Assembly (NCBI RefSeq): GCF_018255755.1
Contig: NZ_CP073766.1
Coordinates: 5,020,501 to 5,084,500 of the forward strand
Length of the DNA: 64,000 bases
DNA from: Chitinophaga sp. HK235
GTDB taxonomy: Bacteria; Bacteroidota; Bacteroidia; Chitinophagales; Chitinophagaceae
Direction of reading: 5' to 3'
The position numbers and the translations under genes were made by a program. Under the pieces are notes generated by a model, which was not told the DNA's origin, ran no database searches, and saw only the letters and a program-made list of their open reading frames with translations. This document shows positions 43,746 through 51,386 of the stretch, in pieces. Every line of letters starts with the position of its first letter. The stretch's first letter is position 1.

Positions 43746-44333
43746 ATGGTCAATCTCATTTTATTTGGCCCTCCCGGTAGCGGCAAGGGTACACAAAGTA
43801 CTAAGATAATAGATAAGTACGGACTTATACACCTGTCTACAGGCGATTTGCTGCGTACTGAGATTAGCAATAAAACCCCCTTAGGCCTTGAAGCCACCAA
43901 ATTTATGGACCAGGGTTTACTGGTACCAGACGAGGTGGTAATTGGTATGATCAGCTCCAAGTTGGATGCCAATCCGGAAGCGCGGGGTTTCATCTTTGAC
44001 GGTTTTCCGCGTACTACTGCTCAGGCTGAAGCGCTGGACAAACTGCTGGCATTGAAGAAAACGGCCATATCTGTGGTGCTGTCTCTGGAAGTTCCGGAAG
44101 ATGAATTGATCAAGCGTCTGCTGAACCGTGGGCTGACCTCCGGTCGTAGCGACGATTCCTCAGAAGATGTGGTAAAAGCCCGCATTGTGGAATATCATAA
44201 TAAAACAGCCCCTGTAGCCGACCACTACGCTAAATTCGGCAAGTTCAGGAAAGTAAAAGGAGACGGTACTGAAGCCGAAGTGTTTGAACTGCTGTGCAAG
44301 GAAATTAATGAGCTGGTAGCGGAGAAAGTATAA
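43746..44333 (+). CDS. adk: adenylate kinase
   Basis: 195 residues, the short type with a reduced LID and no zinc cysteines (RGLTSGRSDDSSEDVV). P-loop GPPGSGKGT at 8-16, HLSTGDLLR for AMP binding, and FDGFPRTTAQAE. It interconverts ATP+AMP and 2 ADP in the cytoplasm. It has its own consensus promoter and is followed by two hairpins before obg. Confidence 0.97.
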   Translation: MVNLILFGPPGSGKGTQSTKIIDKYGLIHLSTGDLLRTEISNKTPLGLEATKFMDQGLLVPDEVVIGMISSKLDANPEARGFIFDGFPRTTAQAEALDKLLALKKTAISVVLSLEVPEDELIKRLLNRGLTSGRSDDSSEDVVKARIVEYHNKTAPVADHYAKFGKFRKVKGDGTEAEVFELLCKEINELVAEKV

Positions 44334-44350
44334 TCTACCTTCTCCGCACT

Positions 44351-44457
44351 AAGAAATATTATAATATCATTTCTTAAACAACGCAAAGATTGTAAGTTGT
44401 TAGGTTTATCGTACACGGAAGTGTACTAATTAGCCTAAACTTAACGATCTTTGCGTT
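44351..44457 (+). other. two tandem hairpins between adk and obg
   Basis: First: AAGAAAT (44351-44357) with ATTTCTT (44369-44375), part of a near-perfect AT palindrome. Second, 44379-44457: outer arms AACGCAAAGAT/ATCTTTGCGTT, a middle TAAGTT..TTAGG/CCTAA-ACTTA helix with small bulges, and an inner GTACAC-GGAA-GTGTAC hairpin, followed by TTGTTTTTG. It may terminate adk or control obg. Confidence 0.7.
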
Positions 44458-44500
44458 TTGTTTTTGTGGGCAGCCCAGCTGCTTCTTTAAAATCTGATCA

Positions 44501-45538
44501 GTGGAAAAAGCGAATTTCGTAGACTATATCCGTGTATTTTGTAAATCTGGTAAAGGCGGCGCCGGCAGTATGCACTTCATGCGTACCAAGTTTAATGCCC
44601 AGGCTGGTCCTGACGGCGGCGACGGCGGCAGAGGCGGGCACGTTATACTGAGAGGGAACTCACAACTGTGGACCCTGCTGCACCTGCGCTGGCATAAAAA
44701 TCTGCTGGCTGAAGATGGGGAAAACGGTAGTGGCGACAACTGTACCGGCCGTTTCGGAAAGGATATTATCATTGAAGTTCCGCTGGGCACTACTGCCAAA
44801 GATGAAGAGACCGGTGAGATAGAGGCCGAAATCCTGCACGACGGACAGGAAGTGATCTGGTTACCCGGTGGCCAGGGCGGCCGTGGCAATGCTTACTTTA
44901 AATCTGCTACCAACCAGACACCAGAATACTCCCAACCTGGTATGCCCGGCCAGGAAGGCTGGAAAGTAGTGGAACTCAAAGTACTGGCCGATGTAGGGCT
45001 GGTAGGTTTTCCCAATGCCGGTAAATCCACCCTGCTCTCCACCATTACTGCCGCCAAACCTAAAGTGGCCGACTATGCCTTTACCACCCTCACCCCCCAA
45101 CTGGGTATGGTGGAATACCGCGACAACAAATCATTCTGCATCGCAGACCTCCCCGGTATTATCGAAGGCGCCCACGAAGGAAAAGGTCTCGGACATCGAT
45201 TTTTACGACATATTGAAAGAAACGCCGTATTATTATTCCTCGTTCCTGCTGACAGCGCCGATCACCGCAAAGAGTTTGAAGTGCTGGTCAACGAACTGGA
45301 ACAATATAATCCTGAACTCCTGGATAAACAGTTTTTGCTGGCCATCAGTAAAAGCGATATGCTGGATGATGAACTGAAAACAGCCATCTCCGCAGAACTG
45401 CCGAAGGATGTGCCGCATGTATTTATCTCCTCTGTAGTACAACAGGGACTCAGTGAGCTGAAAGATATGTTATGGAGAGCCCTGACCGATAAAGACAACC
45501 AGATAAGTACTGCCAACACCGCCAACGCGGAGGAATAA
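44501..45538 (+). CDS. obg: ribosome-assembly GTPase Obg/CgtA
   Basis: 345 residues from GTG 44501 (MEKANFVDYIRVFCKSGKGG), the family N-terminus. The glycine-rich Obg fold fills the first ~160 residues (GGDGGRGGHVILRG, PGGQGGRGNAYFKS), then the G-domain: GFPNAGKSTLLS, DLPGIIEGA and the KSD motif SKSDMLDD. It acts in 50S maturation and stringent control. The region upstream is a large hairpin and there is no TAnnTTTG box with a correct TA, so expression may depend on read-through from adk. Confidence 0.97.
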   Translation: MEKANFVDYIRVFCKSGKGGAGSMHFMRTKFNAQAGPDGGDGGRGGHVILRGNSQLWTLLHLRWHKNLLAEDGENGSGDNCTGRFGKDIIIEVPLGTTAKDEETGEIEAEILHDGQEVIWLPGGQGGRGNAYFKSATNQTPEYSQPGMPGQEGWKVVELKVLADVGLVGFPNAGKSTLLSTITAAKPKVADYAFTTLTPQLGMVEYRDNKSFCIADLPGIIEGAHEGKGLGHRFLRHIERNAVLLFLVPADSADHRKEFEVLVNELEQYNPELLDKQFLLAISKSDMLDDELKTAISAELPKDVPHVFISSVVQQGLSELKDMLWRALTDKDNQISTANTANAEE

Positions 45539-45599
45539 ACTGACAGGGACAGGGAACAGGTAACAACGCCAATGTTCGTTTTACACGATCCCAGATACC

Positions 45600-46298
45600 A
45601 TGAAAACACTATTTAATATCGTAGGGCCATCATTCATTATACTGATGATGGCCTGCCAACAACCAATTACGCCTGTCAAGGAAAAACCTGTTCAGATTGA
45701 TACTATGCAGCTGATTGCCCTCCCGGCCCCGGCTGCTGAAAAAATCGCGTCCAATGAAGTATCTGTTGTAAGCCGCGACAGCACTACGTATGTGCGTTTT
45801 GGTGACTGTTATTTTTCACTGGACTGGATTACGCCAGACCAATACCGCAATGATTTTGAACGGCATCCCGATACCATTTTCCTCTCCCTGGCACCCAAAC
45901 ATTCCATCGAAGGACAAATGCTCGCCATCACCACCGGAGAAGCCGAAAAAATGAAAGTATGGCAACGTTATGAAACCAGTATCCGCGTAGGACAACAACT
46001 GATCAAAAACTGGAAACACCACCAGGGCAACTGGGAGCAACTTCACCCAGAAGCCAGCAACTTCTTTATCTGCCGGAAATATACCACCGCACAAACAGCC
46101 CTGTTTCCCGAAGCCAGCATCGAGGACTTGCAACAACATGTAAAAAAACACTACAGCAAAGAACTCTATCACGCAGTGGCCAACCTGGAAACAATGCCCC
46201 GGGCGGTCATCAGCACCTATTACCTGAAGTTCAACGGCACCCTTCGCAACTCCCCTACCAAAATCAATAAAGTACTGATCATCGATGTGACACTGTAA
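45600..46298 (+). CDS. lipoprotein of unknown function
   Basis: 232 residues; signal MKTLFNIVGPSFIILMMAC with lipobox Cys19. The mature part has mixed alpha/beta composition without recognisable motifs; segments include YVRFGDCYFSLDW, LAPKHSIEGQMLAITTGEAEK and NWKHHQGNWEQLHPEA. I do not recognise a family. It starts 61 bp after obg and is followed by another unrecognised gene after a short gap, in an apparently accessory stretch. Confidence 0.7.
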   Translation: MKTLFNIVGPSFIILMMACQQPITPVKEKPVQIDTMQLIALPAPAAEKIASNEVSVVSRDSTTYVRFGDCYFSLDWITPDQYRNDFERHPDTIFLSLAPKHSIEGQMLAITTGEAEKMKVWQRYETSIRVGQQLIKNWKHHQGNWEQLHPEASNFFICRKYTTAQTALFPEASIEDLQQHVKKHYSKELYHAVANLETMPRAVISTYYLKFNGTLRNSPTKINKVLIIDVTL

Positions 46299-46361
46299 TA
46301 CCATGAATGTTGTATTACACAAAAAAATAATGTCTATATATTACCGGAAATTCTTCCTGCT

Positions 46362-46973
46362 ATGGCCATTATGATCGGTACGATATTCACCGGTAGCATA
46401 CATCAATATAAAAACCAGGGTATCAGAACAAAATTTGTCATCATTGGCCTTCCGGTATTTCCGGTTTCTTCCTACTATAAAATCAGCGCCAACCAGGGCA
46501 TTCCCCTTCCCCTCAACGGCAAAAGCATATGGCATGGATACTCCCGCACCACCTTCCTGGCGATGGGGATTGTCGGCCTGCTGTTTGCCCGGGAACTCCC
46601 TGTGCCTTTGCTGATACTGGCTTTCGCAGCCTTCTTCAACGGGCTATACTCCTGGGCATTATATACCATCCTGCCCAAGGAAGAAGAAGCCACCCGGTAC
46701 TATTTCTCAAAAGCCTTCGACTATAACATACTACCCGAGCTGTTGCCACAGGACATTCAACTGGCACTTTTTCAGGAACTGTTACAAGTGTACCGCCACC
46801 AGATCGATAGTCCGATAGACTGGGAACAAATGATCACTCAGGGACATATCAACGAAAACAATAAATACCTGCTATATACAGCGGCCTATTATCACCACAT
46901 AGTAACCGGCGAACAGAAATATCTTTCCATGCAGGAAACCTTTAAACCCCTGTCACCAGAAAATCATGGATAA
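46362..46973 (+). CDS. membrane protein of unknown function, N-terminus possibly frameshifted
   Basis: 203 residues from ATG 46362 (MAIMIGTIFTGSIHQYKNQ), with GIRTKFVIIGLPVFPVSSYY then one or two membrane helices (~60-105) and a soluble tail of ~90 residues with repeated helical units. Immediately upstream, in another frame, ATG 46330 reads MSIYYRKFFLLWPL then stops at 46372, and joining it to MIGTIFTG by a -1 step would complete a normal hydrophobic N-terminal segment. So the start shown is either real or the remnant of an indel. No family recognised. Confidence 0.65.
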   Translation: MAIMIGTIFTGSIHQYKNQGIRTKFVIIGLPVFPVSSYYKISANQGIPLPLNGKSIWHGYSRTTFLAMGIVGLLFARELPVPLLILAFAAFFNGLYSWALYTILPKEEEATRYYFSKAFDYNILPELLPQDIQLALFQELLQVYRHQIDSPIDWEQMITQGHINENNKYLLYTAAYYHHIVTGEQKYLSMQETFKPLSPENHG

Positions 46974-47004
46974 ATCACCCGCGTACGGGATATTATAAAA
47001 TAAA

Positions 47005-47034
47005 GAACCGGTAATGCAGAAGCATCACCGGTTC
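47005..47034 (-). terminator. terminator of the GNAT gene
   Basis: GAACCGGT and ACCGGTTC form the stem with an inner TGC/GCA; on the minus strand TTTATTTTAT follows, 4 nt past the stop. Confidence 0.8.
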
Positions 47035-47037
47035 ATA

Positions 47038-47616
47038 TCAATCGGCTGTACTTAACAGAACAGGGTTTTTCAATTCCGGCGGACTAAATAACATAGCGGT
47101 GCAGAGGCAATTCGCAAAATGATGTCCTGCCAGGATCGGATAGTTAATGCAGCTCTTACAACCTGCCCAGAAACTGGAATCGGTCGTAATTTCGGTATAG
47201 GTAACCGGCTCAAATCCCAGCCGGCTGTTTAACTTCATCACCGGCAAACCGGTAGTGATACTGAAAATTTTTGCAGATGGATATAATGAACGACTTAATT
47301 CGAATATCTTTTTTTTGATGGCCGCCGCTACCTTCAGGCCCCTGAATTCCGGCACTACGATTAAACCACTGTTAGATACAAAGCGGCCACCCTGCCAGGC
47401 TTGTATATAAGAGAACCCCGCCCAGATACCACTTTTCGTAAATGCGATCACCGCATTCCCCTGCAGGATCTTTTTCTTGATGTCCAAAGGATCTCTTTTG
47501 GCGATACCAGTGCCTCTGGCCCTGGCGGATGATTCCATTTCTGCCACAATAGGCAGGGCAAAATCTACGTCTTCCGGAGACGCGACCCTAACAATTATCT
47601 CTTCATCTGTTTCCAT
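47038..47616 (-). CDS. GNAT-family N-acetyltransferase resembling the acetyltransferase of Bacteroidota arginine clusters
   Basis: 192 residues from ATG 47616 (METDEEIIVRVASPEDV). GNAT features: NSGLIVVPEFRGLKVAAAIKKKIFELS (motif A) and SITTGLPVMKLNSRLGFEPV. The C-terminal extension FWAGCKSCINYPIL...NCLCTAMLF, with four conserved-looking cysteines, matches from memory the acetyltransferase found at the head of Bacteroidota arginine genes; here it stands outside any arginine cluster. Substrate is therefore uncertain. The start overlaps the preceding gene by 14 bp, so the two are translationally linked. Confidence 0.82.
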   Translation of the reverse strand: METDEEIIVRVASPEDVDFALPIVAEMESSARARGTGIAKRDPLDIKKKILQGNAVIAFTKSGIWAGFSYIQAWQGGRFVSNSGLIVVPEFRGLKVAAAIKKKIFELSRSLYPSAKIFSITTGLPVMKLNSRLGFEPVTYTEITTDSSFWAGCKSCINYPILAGHHFANCLCTAMLFSPPELKNPVLLSTAD

Positions 47617-47968
47617 GACTACTGAGTTGTTGTTGTATATAAAGACCATAAATCGCATCCGGTATCAGCGAATATATCCTGATCCGGCTTAAGGCATCTC
47701 CCAGCGGAATCTGGCTCAAGGCTGGCACAAATACCCGGGTGATAGCCCCTTTTACCACTTCATTACCTTTTTCATATAACCTCCCGGCCACGTGAAGGCA
47801 CTTGCCGGCTACTGCGTAATTCTGTTCCCGCAACTGCTTACCAGTATATTCACTGAAGCACCCCACGGTGTCGTACACGTGAAAAATAGCCGGAAACTGA
47901 TGCAGAGCTTTTTTAAGTGCCGGTATATGATCTTCTATATAAGCCGGCACTTCATATTGGTTTATCAT
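47603..47968 (-). CDS. small cytosolic helical protein (DUF7674-like)
   Basis: 121 residues from ATG 47968 (MINQYEVPAYIEDHIPALKK); the frame could start 18 codons earlier but that part is unlike the rest. Mostly helical, with FHVYDTVGCFSEYTGKQLRE and ARLYEKGNEVVKGAITRVFV-type segments (read here as GRLYEKGNEVVKGAITRVFV). It resembles the small DUF7674-type proteins as I recall them, not verified. It is co-transcribed with the GNAT gene, which overlaps its end by 14 bp, and lies 50 nt after an attenuator-like leader. Confidence 0.7.
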   Translation of the reverse strand: MINQYEVPAYIEDHIPALKKALHQFPAIFHVYDTVGCFSEYTGKQLREQNYAVAGKCLHVAGRLYEKGNEVVKGAITRVFVPALSQIPLGDALSRIRIYSLIPDAIYGLYIQQQLSSHGNR

Positions 47969-48020
47969 GGCTTTCCTTGTTACATACAGGTAATGCCAAA
48001 TGCTGTTCCACAACAAGCAC

Positions 48021-48070
48021 AAAAACGTTAAAATGCAGTACTGTCAAAGCATTTTAACAATTACAGTACT
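48021..48070 (-). promoter_or_regulatory. attenuator-like pair of mutually exclusive hairpins
   Basis: Read on the minus strand: AGTACTGT (48070-48063), then GTTAAAATGC (48058-48049), ACAGTACT (48044-48037), GCATTTTAAC (48036-48027) and five T (48025-48021). The 10-bp GTTAAAATGC/GCATTTTAAC stem is terminator-like. The 8-bp AGTACTGT/ACAGTACT stem encloses its first arm, so the two cannot form together. It lies in the leader of the small-protein/GNAT operon. Confidence 0.6.
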
Positions 48071-48153
48071 TCCCGCGAGGAGCGCAGGTCTTCCATTTTT
48101 GCATGGTTATTTCCAAAAGTGCAGGATGGATTGAAAGCGATGGGATAAAAAAA

Positions 48154-48175
48154 TGGGATATCAAATGATATCCCA
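48154..48175 (-). terminator. terminator of the PepSY gene
   Basis: TGGGATATCA and TGATATCCCA pair around AA(T); on the minus strand seven T follow. Confidence 0.85.
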
Positions 48176-48235
48176 TACACAAAATCATTATTTAAAATCG
48201 CTGATACTACGCAGGTATCAGGGTCATCAAAACCA

Positions 48236-49456
48236 TCAAAGTTGAGTGACCACTTCCTTTTTATTTTTAGTAGTTTTCTTTTTCTTCATGGTCCTGTTGA
48301 TCCACAGGATAGTGCCGGTAGTGGGGAAAGTGGCGCCCAGCAAAGCCAGCAGCAACGCAAAAATTTTAGACGGCAGCCCGAAGATGGCACCTGTATGTAA
48401 AGGTTTGATTGTACTACGTACTTTCTGGCCCAGGTTCTTTTCACTGAAAGTCTGCGACTGCAGCACCTGACCGTTATACTGGTCGAGGTAATAACTGGTG
48501 GTAGCTCCTTCATGCAGGGCGCTGGCGGGCAACAGTGTTACCTGTACCGCTGCGGCGCTGTCTTTGGGCATGGCTACAGCATAATACTGCGCATCAGGAA
48601 CCTGTTGTTTTACCTGTGCCAACGCGGCTTCATAGGAGACCTTCCCGGTTGTTTCCGGAGCGACCGCGGATACCGGCGCCTCTGCAGCCTTGGGAGAGGT
48701 ACCCAGCACAGCGTACAGTCCCTTGCTGAACCATTCGTAGGACCAGGTAAGTCCGGTAAACACTGTTACAAACAGGAAAATACTGACATAAAAACCCAGC
48801 ACTACGTGCATATCATGGTTCAACCGTTTCCAGCCGCCATCCCACTTTACTTTGAGGCGTTGCTGTAAAATTTTGCGGGTCTTGGGCCACCATAATATAA
48901 TGCCGGTGATCAGAATAAAGAAAAAGATGAGTGTGCTGGCGCCGGTGATCATCTTACCGGTATCTCCGGCAAGCAGCCAGCGGTGTAAAGAAAATATCTG
49001 GTAATAAAATGTTTGCTGGTAACTGTATAATTCAATGACTTTACCGGTATAGGGATTTACAAAGGCGGTACGGCCCTTTGCTTTTTTAGGCGCTTCACCT
49101 TTTTTGCCGGCGGGCTTTTCGCCCTTTTTACCTTCTGCACGGGGTGCTTCTCCCTTCGCTTCCTTCTTCCCGCCTTTCTTGCCTTCTTCGAGCTGTACAG
49201 CCAGCGAGCGGGAAGGGTCTGCATATACCTGTATGCGGGCGATGCCTGCGCCCGGTACCTGCTGCTTCACCATTTCAGCTATTTTGTCCAGCGGAAGCCG
49301 TTCTTTCTCCGGCTGCACGTAATAACGGTTATGATTAAACGCTTCTGTCAATTCCTTTTCAAATACCAGCAAGGCGCCGGTCAGGCAACTGATGGTAATA
49401 ACCAGGCCTGCCGTCAGCCCCAGGTATAAGTGAATACGGCGAAAAAAAACTTTCAT
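48236..49456 (-). CDS. PepSY-associated TM-helix protein with a lysine/glycine-rich insert
   Basis: 406 residues from ATG 49456 (MKVFFRRIHLYLGLTAGLV). Four membrane helices as in PepSY_TM proteins (N-terminal helix, IYQIFSLHRWLLAG..., IFFFILITGIILWWPK, FYVSIFLFVTVFTGL, and a last one near FALLLALLGATF). These proteins often accompany siderophore receptors and may reduce ferric siderophores. Between two strands of the periplasmic PepSY domain, residues ~91-128 form a KGE-rich low-complexity insert (KKGGKKEAKGEAPRAEGKKG and so on) unusual for the family. No TonB receptor is adjacent. Confidence 0.85.
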   Translation of the reverse strand: MKVFFRRIHLYLGLTAGLVITISCLTGALLVFEKELTEAFNHNRYYVQPEKERLPLDKIAEMVKQQVPGAGIARIQVYADPSRSLAVQLEEGKKGGKKEAKGEAPRAEGKKGEKPAGKKGEAPKKAKGRTAFVNPYTGKVIELYSYQQTFYYQIFSLHRWLLAGDTGKMITGASTLIFFFILITGIILWWPKTRKILQQRLKVKWDGGWKRLNHDMHVVLGFYVSIFLFVTVFTGLTWSYEWFSKGLYAVLGTSPKAAEAPVSAVAPETTGKVSYEAALAQVKQQVPDAQYYAVAMPKDSAAAVQVTLLPASALHEGATTSYYLDQYNGQVLQSQTFSEKNLGQKVRSTIKPLHTGAIFGLPSKIFALLLALLGATFPTTGTILWINRTMKKKKTTKNKKEVVTQL

Positions 49457-49698
49457 ATTAGATTGATCCAACCACAAAAAAACAACCTTGCGCGGGAAAT
49501 ATAAGGGCGAAGCAGGAAAAAGATTTACGAAATCCGGAATTTTTTACCGGAGGGAAGAAAGAAGAGAAGAAAAACGAAAGAAGCAAAGCAGAAAAGATTA
49601 AACTTATTCTAAATATGTTTAATTCCTCCCTGCTTTGGCTCTTATCGATGACCAGCATCTTTGCTGTCTTGTGTTTTCTGTTCGACGCTTTATGGATA

Positions 49699-49998
49699 TT
49701 ACAGCAGTCCGCCCAGCATACCACCGGCTGCGCTCTTCATTTCTGCTTCCCAGCTGTTTTCTGCATTTTTCAGAGCTCTGTTCAGCGCTGTCAGCAGCAG
49801 GTCTTCCATTTCTTCTTTATGCTCAGGAGTAAAAAGGTGCTCCGCTATTTCAATACTTTTTACCTGACGGTTGCCATCTACTGCTACTTTTACCGCACCA
49901 TCGCCGGCTTCGCCTTCCAGCGTAACTTTTGCCAGACGCTCTTTACCTTCTTTCATTTTCTGCTGGATCTGCGTCAACTTGCCAAATAAATCAAACAT
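49699..49998 (-). CDS. ybaB: YbaB/EbfC family nucleoid-associated protein
   Basis: 99 residues: MFDLFGKLTQIQQKMKEGKE, a short helix, then VKVAVDGNRQVKSIEI and a C-terminal helix ending GGMLGGLL, the standard YbaB layout. A small dimer that binds DNA and is often found beside dnaX and recR in other bacteria; neither is nearby here. A TATCTTTA (one mismatch to the -7 box) lies about 20 nt upstream on the minus strand. The 220 bp downstream to the PepSY gene shows no gene. Confidence 0.92.
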   Translation of the reverse strand: MFDLFGKLTQIQQKMKEGKERLAKVTLEGEAGDGAVKVAVDGNRQVKSIEIAEHLFTPEHKEEMEDLLLTALNRALKNAENSWEAEMKSAAGGMLGGLL

Positions 49999-50139
49999 AT
50001 GCTTGTGTTTTTTAAGGTCGTAAAGATAAGTGTTTACCTGCTGTCAGAACAAGGGTTTTGACATTCAATATTTCAATAATATAAATACGTACCGCTAACA
50101 ATTACGTATCTTACCATCAGGTAATACTATCAACAAAAA

Positions 50140-51375
50140 ATGGAAACAAAAGTTTGTATTATAGGTGCCGGACCAGGCGGTGCCTGTGCCGCATTACAAC
50201 TGGCACAACTGGGGATATCATGCATTGTGGTGGATAAAGCGGTTTTCCCAAGAGATAAGGTATGTGGAGATGGATTAAGTGGAAAAGTATTGACTATCCT
50301 GGAACGTATAGACAAAGGTATCGGTCAGCGCCTTCAACAGGCCGCCTTTAAAATGGATAGCTGGGGTGTGACATTTGTTGCCCCTAACCGTATTGGAATG
50401 GACATCCCCTACAGACTGGATTACCAGAACAACAGAAATGATCCCCGCGGCTTCGTCTGCAAACGCATCGACTTTGATAACTTCCTGGTAGAAGAATTGA
50501 AACGCCGCCCCGAAATCCGCTTATTCGAAGGGGTTAGCATTGATAAATATGAACTGAAGGAAGATGGATATCATCTTTCCGACAAAGAGGGTAAGTTTCA
50601 GGTAAAGGCCGACCTGGTCCTGGTGGCCAACGGTGCTCATTCTTCCTTTACCAAAGATGTTGCCGGCATTAAAATGGAACCGGAGCATTATGTAGCTGGC
50701 ATCCGGGCCTACTACAAAGGTATTTCCAACCTCAGTACTGACGGTTTCATTGAACTACACTTCCTGAAAAGCATGCTGCCCGGCTATTTCTGGGTATTCC
50801 CGCTTCCCAATGGTGAAGCGAATGTGGGAGTGGGTATCCTCAGCAGTGTCACCCGCAACAAAAAGGTGAACCTGAAAAAACTCATGCTCGACACCCTCGC
50901 CACCGACCCGGTGATGAAAGAGCGGTTTAAAGATTCGACGCTTATTGGCAATATCGAAGGGTATGGGCTTCCACTGGGCAGTAAAAAAAGAAAGCTGCAT
51001 GGAGAGCGTTACATGCTGATCGGTGATGCCGGCTATCTGATAGATCCCTTTACCGGCGAAGGTATCGGCAATGCGCTCTACTCCGGCCAGATTGCAGCCA
51101 AACAGGCTGCTGCCGCTATCGCGGCTAACGACTTCTCCGATAGTTTCCTGGATGCCTACGACGTCGATGTATACCGCATCCTCGGCCCGGAACTGGAAGT
51201 CAGCACCAAACTGCAGAAACTGATCAAATACCCGTGGTTGTTTAATCTGCTCATGAAAATGGGCTCCCGCAATAAACAGCTGAAAGACCTGATGTCTTGT
51301 ATGTTCCATGAGGTAGACCTGCGGAAAAAACTGGGTAATCCCATGTTTTATGTGAAGCTTTTATTTAACCGATAA
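50140..51375 (+). CDS. geranylgeranyl reductase-family FAD-dependent oxidoreductase
   Basis: 411 residues. Rossmann FAD motif GAGPGGACAALQLAQLG at 9-25, CGDGLSGK with the family Cys, LVLVANGAHSSFTKD, and GDAGYLIDPFTGEGIGNAL near 290. These flavoproteins reduce or halogenate isoprenoid and tetrapyrrole chains, but many Bacteroidota members are of unknown substrate (menaquinone or lipid metabolism is possible). It is followed 11 bp later by a DUF2891 gene and then a DUF3857 gene, probably one operon. Confidence 0.87.
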   Translation: METKVCIIGAGPGGACAALQLAQLGISCIVVDKAVFPRDKVCGDGLSGKVLTILERIDKGIGQRLQQAAFKMDSWGVTFVAPNRIGMDIPYRLDYQNNRNDPRGFVCKRIDFDNFLVEELKRRPEIRLFEGVSIDKYELKEDGYHLSDKEGKFQVKADLVLVANGAHSSFTKDVAGIKMEPEHYVAGIRAYYKGISNLSTDGFIELHFLKSMLPGYFWVFPLPNGEANVGVGILSSVTRNKKVNLKKLMLDTLATDPVMKERFKDSTLIGNIEGYGLPLGSKKRKLHGERYMLIGDAGYLIDPFTGEGIGNALYSGQIAAKQAAAAIAANDFSDSFLDAYDVDVYRILGPELEVSTKLQKLIKYPWLFNLLMKMGSRNKQLKDLMSCMFHEVDLRKKLGNPMFYVKLLFNR

Positions 51376-51386
51376 CCTGTTTTTCT

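Noticed and set aside
48027..48070. H-type pseudoknot formed by the interleaved stems
   Set aside because: One connecting loop would have zero bases across an 8-bp helix, which is sterically implausible; alternative hairpins fit better.
40362..48235. A defence island suggested by several unrecognised genes
   Set aside because: Most of the stretch is housekeeping (adk, obg, NagZ fusion) and the unknown proteins show no nuclease, toxin or effector motifs.
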